The notes under the pieces were generated by a model. That model did no database searches. It saw only the letters and a list, made by a program, of their open reading frames with translations, and had not been told where the DNA came from. A DNA stretch of 64,000 nt, from positions 62,001 to 126,000 of the forward strand of contig NZ_JASGBP010000002.1 in NCBI RefSeq assembly GCF_030053345.1, read 5' to 3'. Source of the DNA: Flavobacterium sedimenticola. GTDB taxonomy: Bacteria; Bacteroidota; Bacteroidia; Flavobacteriales; Flavobacteriaceae. Positions 57,700 to 64,000 of the stretch are shown piece after piece. Positions within the stretch are counted from its first letter, which is position 1. Every line of letters starts with the position of its first letter. Position numbers and translations under genes: made by a program.

Positions 57700-58964
57700 C
57701 GTATTTTTTGTGTTTTAAGTGCGTTAAATTCTATTGTAACAAAATAAAAAGACATCAAGAGCGACAGGCAGAAATAGGATACCAAAATCATTGAAGCAAA
57801 GGAATAAAATCGATTCAAACCGAACCAATCGCCATAATAAAATAAAATGGCTATGGCGAGAGAAAACCGAATCGTTTCCCATAAAAGAGAAAACTTTTGA
57901 GTATCCATTAATTCGGTGTAACTGTATATGGTGATAAACACAAACAAGCCGTACACAAATATGTGCGGCAACCCAATAACGGCTATATTTCCGAACAAAT
58001 AACTAATCAGCCCTAATGTGCTGAACAATTGGATTAATGCCCAATACAACAATATTTTGGAATACGGTTTGTCGTATTTTTTAAAATGATACACATCGTT
58101 TATTTTTTCAACCGGATATTTTTCATCGAAACCTTCCGGGCGCCATCCGGTTGGTTTAAACCAAATGGTTAATTTGTCTTTCCAATTCTCGGCGCGATAG
58201 GCATCTTTCAGTAACAGCCATAAATGTTGGAAATTTATTTTTATGGGATTCCAGGTATGTGCCGGACGCGTGATTCCGAACACGGCAGGAACATCTTCTT
58301 TTTCTTCTTGAAATGTGCCGAATAATTTATCCCAAACAATAAAAATCTGACCGTGATTTTTATCCATATATTCCGGATTGATGGCATGATGCACTCTGTG
58401 ATGGGAAGGTGTAACGATTATTTTTTCCAAAAACCCAAGCTTTCCGATATATCGGGTATGGTACCAAAATTGTAAAAAAAGATGAATCGGCAAGGTAATG
58501 GCAATGACGGTCGACGGAACTCCCAAAATAGCCGCAGGCAATAATAAGAAAGTAAACAAATTGATAAAACTCGAAATCGGTTGGCGCAGAGCACAAGCCA
58601 AGTTGAATTCTTCACTACTGTGATGAATGGCGTGTTTGTTCCAGAACAAGTTTATTTGATGTGCCCAGCGGTGGCTCCAATAGCCGTAAAAATCAATCAC
58701 GATAAAAGCAATGGCATACGTCATCAACGAGTTTTGAATATGCCAAATGGCCCAATGCGACTCCATCCATTCATACGATATGATGGCGATACTCAATCCC
58801 AATGCATCCTTTACCGCATTGGTCATCCCCGAGCTGATACTCGAAATACTGTCCATCATCGGCGCATGGTCAATGCCCTTGAAATAGCCGTATGCTTTCT
58901 CAATAACAATCAACAATAGAAAAAACGGCATGGCTATGAGTAATATCTTTCCGTATTGTTCCAT
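57696..58964 (-). CDS. Alkylglycerol-monooxygenase-like (AGMO/TMEM195) fatty acid hydroxylase superfamily protein
   Basis: 422 residues, close to the length of animal AGMO. About eight helices. The di-iron histidine set is complete: H98-x3-H102, H111-x2-H114-H115, H188-H189-x2-H192-H193, with H169 and H204. The stretches around them (H-H-S-S-E-E-F-N-L-A-C-A-L-R-Q; T-P-S-H-H-R-V-H-H; V-W-D-K-L-F-G-T-F) resemble AGMO more closely than bacterial sterol desaturases, as far as I recall the families. AGMO cleaves the O-alkyl bond of ether lipids with tetrahydrobiopterin. The coupled YhhN gene supports an ether-lipid substrate. Promoter box 20 bp upstream. Confidence 0.9.
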   Translation of the reverse strand: MEQYGKILLIAMPFFLLLIVIEKAYGYFKGIDHAPMMDSISSISSGMTNAVKDALGLSIAIISYEWMESHWAIWHIQNSLMTYAIAFIVIDFYGYWSHRWAHQINLFWNKHAIHHSSEEFNLACALRQPISSFINLFTFLLLPAAILGVPSTVIAITLPIHLFLQFWYHTRYIGKLGFLEKIIVTPSHHRVHHAINPEYMDKNHGQIFIVWDKLFGTFQEEKEDVPAVFGITRPAHTWNPIKINFQHLWLLLKDAYRAENWKDKLTIWFKPTGWRPEGFDEKYPVEKINDVYHFKKYDKPYSKILLYWALIQLFSTLGLISYLFGNIAVIGLPHIFVYGLFVFITIYSYTELMDTQKFSLLWETIRFSLAIAILFYYGDWFGLNRFYSFASMILVSYFCLSLLMSFYFVTIEFNALKTQKIR

Positions 58965-58984
58965 TTGCGTTCTTATTTGTGTAT

Positions 58985-58992
58985 CAAATATA
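58985..58992 (-). promoter_or_regulatory. -7 promoter box of the AGMO-like/YhhN operon
   Basis: TATATTTG on the minus strand, 20 bp before the ATG at 58964. Confidence 0.6.
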
Positions 58993-59375
58993 TAAATTTC
59001 AGAACAGTTTATCTTTTCAAAATAAAATGTGCTTTAAATTCTTTCCTGTTTACCTCAAACTTGTTCCTCGACAAGATTGTGGAACAAGACGAAATTAGTA
59101 CAAAATTATTATTGTATTCATTTTTTTAAGAATACGTTCTTTTTTGAGTTAAAATTTTTGGAATTTAAAACCGAAAGTGCCATTGAATCGTAATTTATCC
59201 AGGTTTACCCGGTTTTATTCCTTTTAAAATCGATAAAAAACCAATAAAATCAACGAATGGCAGTGCGGATGCATTTAATAGAGTTTTTTGGTAACACATC
59301 GGAAAAAATGGTTTGCTACTGTTATCGAAATTAATTTTGCCCTGTTATTAGTTTCCAAATCTAAAAAACGACTAC
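58993..59375. other. Gene-free region between divergent genes, with an inverted repeat
   Basis: AT-rich; no gene supported. It contains a perfect 8-bp inverted repeat CTTGTTCC (59060-59067) / GGAACAAG (59081-59088) with a 13-bp spacer that itself includes ACAAG, so a nested shorter hairpin CTTGT-N6-ACAAG is also possible. A weaker AAGAATACGTTCTT palindrome lies near 59128-59141. No TAnnTTTG box for the downstream plus-strand gene was found. Confidence 0.65.
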
Positions 59376-62198
59376 ATGAAAAGAAGACTATTATTATCGA
59401 TTTTGATATTGTGTTTTGTTACAGTAGTAAAGGCACAATGTACTTTGACCGGCACACCAAATGTAAACTCCAGTACGATTACCTGTAGTACTTTTTCGGG
59501 ATGTACCACCATCTATATCGGAGACGGAACGAATCCGACAAACTTGGTGATGAATCAAAATTTGAATTTGAGCTGTTATGGGGTTATTCAATTTGTTATC
59601 CGAAACAATGCAAACATTGATTTCTCTAACGGTAACTATGACATGACGCTAGCAGCCGGTTCGTCAATAGTAATTGAAAACGGCGGAAATATCAGCGCAG
59701 GAAGTAACTGTAGCGCTTCCGACTTAATTAAAATCGGTTCTATTAAAGTGGCTTCATGTAATGGAAGCGGCGGGGCCATAACTGATTTCCCAACATTAGT
59801 TAATGATGGTGGATTTAACGTTGTGATTGCTTCTGCTACAGCTGTTTGTGGTTCGGGAACCTCTACCATTACGGCTTCTCAAAATCCGGCACCGACTTCT
59901 TCTACTACATTCAAATTCTATACAGTAGCTTCGGGCGGTACTCCGGTGTATACCACAACGGCTTCATCCAGCCCGTATACAGTAACGTACACCACACCAA
60001 CCATTTCTGCTTCAACTACATATTATGTTGAGGCGGTAACTGTTTCCAGTGGTGCCACTACACCCAGAAAAGCTGTTGCCATTACAGTAAATCCACTTCC
60101 TGCAGCACCTACAGTTTCTACAACGCAACCCACTTGTACTGTGGCCACCGGAACGATTACGATTTCGAATCCAACGGGAAGCGGAATGACATACAGCATT
60201 AACGGCACAACCTACACCAATACCACAGGAATTTTCAGCGGTTTGAATGCCGGAACTTATAATGTAACAGCCAAAAGTGCTGCGGGATGTATTTCATCGG
60301 CAACAAGCGCTGTCATTAATGCACAACCATTCGTACCTGCACAACCTACATTGGGAAGTTTGGCTCAGCCAACCTGTACTATTGCCACCGGAACTTTTTC
60401 AATTACGAATTACAATGCCTCTTACACTTATACCGCTTCACCAAGCACCGGAGTTACTATTTCGGGCTCCTCTGTAACGGCACCGGCCGGAACTTATACA
60501 ATCACAGCAACTTCGGGATCATGTAGTTCTGTGGCTTCCAACAGCATCGTAATTTCATCGCAACCAACGAATACTTGGAATGGTTCCGTTTGGTCAAATG
60601 GTGCTCCGACTTCAGCTCAGAAATTAGTGTTCTCCGGTAATTATTCTTCAACCGGAAATGTATCGGGTTGTACATGTCAGGTAACTTCGGGATCCGTAAC
60701 ATTTAACTCAGGTCACACCTTGAGTATTGTAAATGAGGTATCGGTAAATCCGGGGGGATCCTTAATTTTTGAAAATAATGCTTCTTTGGTTCAAACCAAC
60801 AATGCTTCGGTGAATTCGGGTAATATAACGTACAAGCGCAATTCCACGCCGATGAAACTTTATGATTACAGCTATTGGTCTTCACCGGTGAGTGGTGCTA
60901 CATTAAGCCAGGTTCCCGGAGATTCATATTTTTATTCTTTTAATCCTACCGCTAATACTTATGTGGCTCAAACAGCGTCAACAGTTATGGCTGCAGGAGT
61001 GGGATATTTGTCGAGAACTCCAGAGAATTTAACGTATAGCCCTTCATTAATCTTACCGGCCATATTTCACGGAGTGCCTAATAACGGAGTGATTTCAACT
61101 CCGATAATCAAATCGGCCGGGACTAACAATCTGATAGGGAATCCTTATCCGTCGGCTATTGATATCGATTTGTTTATTACGGATCCTTCAAATTCTGCTA
61201 TCGTTAACGGTACTATATATTTATGGACACACAATACCGCAATTGTGAGCGGAAATTATTCGGCTAACGATTACGCTAAGTATAATTTAACGGGTGGAGT
61301 TGGTACCGGCTTCGGAACGGCAGCCTTATCAGGTGGTGCCGTACCTACCGGAAAGGTTGCTGCAGGACAAGGCTTTTTCATCGAGGCTAATACTAGTGCC
61401 GCAAACGGAACCTATTCGGCGGTGTTTAAAAACTCCATGCGAATTGCAGGCAATAACAGTCAGTTTTTCAGAACTAATTCTCCATCCGAGAATAATGAAG
61501 GTGGTTTGGTATCTCAAGGCTTGGAAAAACACCGTTTGTGGATTTCCTTAACAAACGATGAAGGCGCTTACAACCAAATGTTGTTGGGATACATCGAAAA
61601 TGCTACTGACGGTATGGATCGTTTATTTGACGGAAAAACAACCCCGGTTGGTAACCCGGTTGCGATTTACACTCAAGTGGATACTATCGATTTGTCCATT
61701 CAAGGCAAAGCCCTTCCGTTTTCCTCAAATGATATTGTGCCTTTGGGATATTCAACAACTATCAACGGTAATTTAACCATATCTTTGGAAAACTTTGATG
61801 GTTTATTTGATAACCAAGAGGTGTATCTTTTGGACAAAAACACCGGTTTGTATCACAATTTAAAAAATGCTAATTATACTTTTAATACTTCAGCCGGAAC
61901 TTTTAATGACCGATTTGAATTGCGATACAGTACCGAAGCTTTAGGAGTGAACCATCCTGTTGTTTCAGAAAGCGATGTAAAAGTAGTTTCCAATGCCAAC
62001 GGGATTTCGGTGTATTGCAGTGCTGCTGCTATTACCAAAGTGGAAATGTTTGATGTGTTAGGGAAAATAGTATACCGAAACGAGGCACTTCAAACCAATG
62101 CTTTAGAGTCGGTTTCAATTCAAAATAACGGAATGTTGTTGGTGAAAGTAACGCTTGACAACGGATTGACCTATACAAAGAAAACGTTGATACAATAA
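59376..62198 (+). CDS. Surface protein with T9SS type A-like sorting domain
   Basis: 940 residues. Signal peptide 1-20. An N-terminal beta-helix-like region (about 25-140), an Ig-like domain (about 150-235, starting G-S-G-T-S-T-I-T-A-S), two SprB-like repeats beginning Q-P-T-C-T (about 250-390), then a region with alternating small residues at 395-480. The last 80 residues (K-V-E-M-F-D-V-L-G-K-I-V-Y; L-L-V-K-V-T-L) match the T9SS type A sorting domain. It is probably exported and surface-attached. The ligand is unknown. Confidence 0.92.
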   Translation: MKRRLLLSILILCFVTVVKAQCTLTGTPNVNSSTITCSTFSGCTTIYIGDGTNPTNLVMNQNLNLSCYGVIQFVIRNNANIDFSNGNYDMTLAAGSSIVIENGGNISAGSNCSASDLIKIGSIKVASCNGSGGAITDFPTLVNDGGFNVVIASATAVCGSGTSTITASQNPAPTSSTTFKFYTVASGGTPVYTTTASSSPYTVTYTTPTISASTTYYVEAVTVSSGATTPRKAVAITVNPLPAAPTVSTTQPTCTVATGTITISNPTGSGMTYSINGTTYTNTTGIFSGLNAGTYNVTAKSAAGCISSATSAVINAQPFVPAQPTLGSLAQPTCTIATGTFSITNYNASYTYTASPSTGVTISGSSVTAPAGTYTITATSGSCSSVASNSIVISSQPTNTWNGSVWSNGAPTSAQKLVFSGNYSSTGNVSGCTCQVTSGSVTFNSGHTLSIVNEVSVNPGGSLIFENNASLVQTNNASVNSGNITYKRNSTPMKLYDYSYWSSPVSGATLSQVPGDSYFYSFNPTANTYVAQTASTVMAAGVGYLSRTPENLTYSPSLILPAIFHGVPNNGVISTPIIKSAGTNNLIGNPYPSAIDIDLFITDPSNSAIVNGTIYLWTHNTAIVSGNYSANDYAKYNLTGGVGTGFGTAALSGGAVPTGKVAAGQGFFIEANTSAANGTYSAVFKNSMRIAGNNSQFFRTNSPSENNEGGLVSQGLEKHRLWISLTNDEGAYNQMLLGYIENATDGMDRLFDGKTTPVGNPVAIYTQVDTIDLSIQGKALPFSSNDIVPLGYSTTINGNLTISLENFDGLFDNQEVYLLDKNTGLYHNLKNANYTFNTSAGTFNDRFELRYSTEALGVNHPVVSESDVKVVSNANGISVYCSAAAITKVEMFDVLGKIVYRNEALQTNALESVSIQNNGMLLVKVTLDNGLTYTKKTLIQ

Positions 62199-62221
62199 CT
62201 AACCCTGTTATCATGTCAACT

Positions 62222-62254
62222 GCCACCTAATCGAAAGATTCAGGTGGTTTTTTG
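62222..62254 (+). terminator. Rho-independent terminator
   Basis: Stem CCACCT-AATC / GATT-c-AGGTGG (62223-62247, one bulged C), GAAA loop, then T-run. Confidence 0.88.
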
Positions 62255-62267
62255 TTAATAGAGAAAG

Positions 62268-62948
62268 TTAATCGGCCAGACGGCGCAGTTTATTTTTGTC
62301 GATAATCTTAATTTTTTTACCTATTAAGTCTATCAGTCCTTCTTTTTTGAGTTCAGAAAGTAATCGAATACAACTCTCGGTAGCCGTTCCGATCATACCG
62401 GCCAATTCTTCACGGGACAATTGAAGACGCAAAGCGCCTTCTGTATCGGTATTAAAGTTTTCTTCAAGGTAAATTAAGGTTCCGGCTAAGCGCTCTTTTA
62501 CGTTTTTTTGGGCCAAATTCACCATGTGGTCGTCGGCCTCTTTTAAGTCACCGCAAATGGTGCGCATCACATTCATGGAAAATTGATTGTTTTGGGTGAA
62601 AAATTGCAAAACTTCGCTTTTGGGAATAAAACAAACCTCCATGTCTTCCATAGCTACGGCACTCAGATTGGCAGGTTCTTCACTAATCATGGAGCGTTGT
62701 CCCAATAGTTCACCGGGTTTTACCAATTTTACAATTTGGTCTTTGCCGTTAGAGCTTAATTTAGATAATTTACAAACCCCGTCTTTCACACAATAAATAC
62801 CATTCGTAACCTCGCCTTCCTCAAAAATAGGTTCGCCTTTTTTTATGGTATACGACGTTTTGCATTCGGCCATTTTAAGCAGTTCGTCTTTGCTCAATGC
62901 CTTCAGAGAACTGAATTGCCTCACGATACATTGTTCACATTTACTCAT
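62268..62948 (-). CDS. Crp/Fnr-family regulator, Fnr-like
   Basis: 226 residues from the ATG at 62948 (the frame runs 28 codons further upstream). N-terminal C4 and C7 (K-C-E-Q-C) resemble the start of Fnr-type sensors, though the other Fe-S cysteines (near 33 in E-C-K, and others) are not arranged as in E. coli FNR. Cyclic-nucleotide-binding fold about 25-140, Crp-type helix-turn-helix near 170-205 (S-R-E-E-L-A-G-M-I-G-T-A-T-E-S). It is divergent from ccoI, the usual Bacteroidota arrangement for oxygen-responsive control of the cbb3 oxidase. Confidence 0.9.
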   Translation of the reverse strand: MSKCEQCIVRQFSSLKALSKDELLKMAECKTSYTIKKGEPIFEEGEVTNGIYCVKDGVCKLSKLSSNGKDQIVKLVKPGELLGQRSMISEEPANLSAVAMEDMEVCFIPKSEVLQFFTQNNQFSMNVMRTICGDLKEADDHMVNLAQKNVKERLAGTLIYLEENFNTDTEGALRLQLSREELAGMIGTATESCIRLLSELKKEGLIDLIGKKIKIIDKNKLRRLAD

Positions 62949-62968
62949 ACGGTTTAGGTTTGCTATTA

Positions 62969-62976
62969 CAAATATA
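62969..62976 (-). promoter_or_regulatory. -7 promoter box of the Fnr-like gene
   Basis: TATATTTG on the minus strand, 20 bp before the ATG at 62948. Confidence 0.6.
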
Positions 62977-62983
62977 TTTAAAG

Positions 62984-62999
62984 TATGACAAATATCATA
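62984..62999. promoter_or_regulatory. Fnr-like palindrome between the regulator and ccoI
   Basis: TATGAC-AAAT-ATCATA. The core TGAC-N4-ATCA matches the Fnr/Crp half-site pair TTGAT/C-N4-ATCAA in four of five positions on each side. It lies just upstream of the regulator's own -7 box and 58 bp before the ccoI ATG. Confidence 0.6.
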
Positions 63000-63056
63000 T
63001 TTTAATTTTAGCCATAGTGCCAACTTTGCCAAAGGTAAATGAGCAAATTATAAATT

Positions 63057-64000
63057 ATGAATCCATCACAGTGTTTCCATTGTGGTAATGAAATTGTAGA
63101 GAAAGACCGAATTGTTTTTGAGGCTAAAAGTTTTTGTTGTAACGGTTGTAAAACGGTTTACGAAATTTTCAGTCAGAATGACTTAACGTGTTACTACGAT
63201 TTTCAATCGGCACCGGGTGCCACACCACTTGATATTAAAGGTAAATACGATTTTTTAGCCAATGAGGCCATTGTCAACCAACTCCTCGATTTCCAAGAAA
63301 ATACAACCGCTATTGTTTCATTGTATATTCCTCATATACACTGTAGTTCGTGTATTTGGATTTTGGAGAATCTACAAAAGCTTCAGCCGGGAATCATAGC
63401 TTCTCAGGTAAACTTTCCCAACAAAAAAGTCCGCATTACGTATCATTCTGAAAAGACCCATCTCAAAGCCATTGTGGAATTGCTCTGTTCCATAGGATAC
63501 GAGCCTTACATTAGTTTAGAAAATTTCGGAGAGAGTAAAAAGAGGGTTGACCGCTCTTTGATTTACAAATTGGGTGTCGCTTTTTTCAGTTTCGGAAATA
63601 TTATGTTGCTTTCTTTTCCCGAGTATTTTGAAGTAGGGGAATTTTGGATTGAACAATATAAAGATTTCTTCCGTTGGCTCATTTTCGCATTATCGTTACC
63701 GGCTTTTATTTATTCGGCTTCCGGCTATTATGTGGCGGCTTGGAAGAGTTTAAAACAAGGGTTACTCAATATCGAAATTCCTATTGCTTTGGGAATTGTA
63801 GTAATGTTTATTCGAAGCACAGTGGATATCATTTTTGGCTTCGGACAAGGTTTTTTCGACAGCATGTGTGGGTTGATATTTTTTATGTTGCTCGGTAAGT
63901 TATTTCAACAAAAAACCTACGATTTTTTGTCGTTTGAACGCGATTATAAATCGTATTTCCCGATAGCCATTACAAAAATACTGCCCGATGGACAAGAAGA
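63057..64000 (+). CDS. ccoI: Copper-transporting P-type ATPase CcoI/FixI, 5' part (3' end outside window)
   Basis: 314 complete codons from the ATG at 63057; the frame is open to the right edge. An N-terminal Cys-rich region (C6, C9, C27, C28, C31; C-F-H-C and C-C-N-G-C) is the PF12156-type metal-binding domain, then an HMA domain with H-C-S-S-C near 97-101, then the first membrane helices (about 165-290). CcoI supplies copper for cbb3-type cytochrome oxidase assembly. Divergent from the Fnr-like gene with a shared 108-bp control region. The catalytic DKTGT and CPC motifs would lie beyond the edge. Confidence 0.93.
   Translation, partial: MNPSQCFHCGNEIVEKDRIVFEAKSFCCNGCKTVYEIFSQNDLTCYYDFQSAPGATPLDIKGKYDFLANEAIVNQLLDFQENTTAIVSLYIPHIHCSSCIWILENLQKLQPGIIASQVNFPNKKVRITYHSEKTHLKAIVELLCSIGYEPYISLENFGESKKRVDRSLIYKLGVAFFSFGNIMLLSFPEYFEVGEFWIEQYKDFFRWLIFALSLPAFIYSASGYYVAAWKSLKQGLLNIEIPIALGIVVMFIRSTVDIIFGFGQGFFDSMCGLIFFMLLGKLFQQKTYDFLSFERDYKSYFPIAITKILPDGQE

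Noticed and set aside
59120..59145. AAGAATACGTTCTT stem as a terminator
   Set aside because: Only a 5-bp A/T-rich stem; no gene ends nearby on either strand.
59288..59488. 66-codon plus-strand frame across the T9SS protein start
   Set aside because: It overlaps the well-supported signal peptide region of the 59376 gene in another frame.
1..64000. Mobile element or recent horizontal island
   Set aside because: No transposase, integrase, phage or plasmid gene, and no sharp change in codon use was noticed. The two adhesins differ in composition only because of their amino acid content.

Overview
The window looks like a chromosome segment of a flavobacterium (Bacteroidota, Flavobacteriaceae, probably Flavobacterium). 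Evidence: surface proteins with type IX secretion (T9SS) C-terminal sorting domains, promoters with the Bacteroidota -7 box TAnnTTTG instead of E. coli-type boxes, few Shine-Dalgarno sites, a two-gene transketolase, menaquinone genes and flavobacterial intergenic repeats. I see no tRNA, rRNA, CRISPR array, insertion sequence, phage or plasmid gene. Nearly all of it reads as core chromosome, and most of the novelty is in details of the genes and in the regulatory DNA.

Layout. 1-5.4 kb: the 3' end of a T9SS surface protein, an Hsp15-like S4 protein, an FKBP-like lipoprotein, the split transketolase and a lone receiver protein. 5.4-13 kb: tgt, an LptF/LptG permease, a DMT transporter, accA, dnaB and an exported amidotransferase-like protein. 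13-24 kb: DPP-IV-like peptidase, DinB-like protein, cyanophycin synthetase, alpha/beta hydrolase, a coiled-coil protein plus Nif3-like pair, lpxK and a purine nucleoside phosphorylase. 24-32.8 kb: TPR hybrid histidine kinase, a lipA-CDF-gapA operon, MFS transporter, exported extradiol dioxygenase-like protein and a C1 peptidase. 32.9-39.8 kb: menaquinone genes menB, menA and menC mixed with two PH-domain membrane proteins, a metallo-beta-lactamase-fold hydrolase and an exported TPR protein. 39.8-43 kb: two transcription units (membrane protein plus winged-helix regulator; Coq4-like protein, small membrane protein, CreD), each preceded by the same inverted repeat. 43-54 kb: M28 peptidase, two small genes, a 2727-residue T9SS type B adhesin and an outer membrane barrel. 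54-59 kb: kdsA with a lipoprotein, a DUF4199 protein, two YeeE/YedE proteins, and a coupled lysoplasmalogenase / alkylglycerol-monooxygenase-like pair. 59.4-64 kb: a T9SS type A surface protein, an Fnr-like regulator and the start of a CcoI/FixI copper ATPase.

How the genes work together. lpxK, kdsA and the LptF/LptG permease serve lipopolysaccharide synthesis and export. menB, menA and menC make menaquinone, and the Fnr-like regulator with CcoI points to oxygen-responsive assembly of a cbb3 oxidase. The adhesins and T9SS signals belong to the surface and gliding machinery.

The observations most worth following are: the AGMO-like plus YhhN bicistron, a candidate ether-lipid degradation unit; the winged-helix regulator with two identical operators that appears to control a Coq4-like/CreD envelope operon in an organism with no evident ubiquinone pathway; a tRNA-guanine transglycosylase and a zinc-ribbon-family protein that have both lost their zinc cysteines; and a nested intergenic repeat present in three diverged copies.
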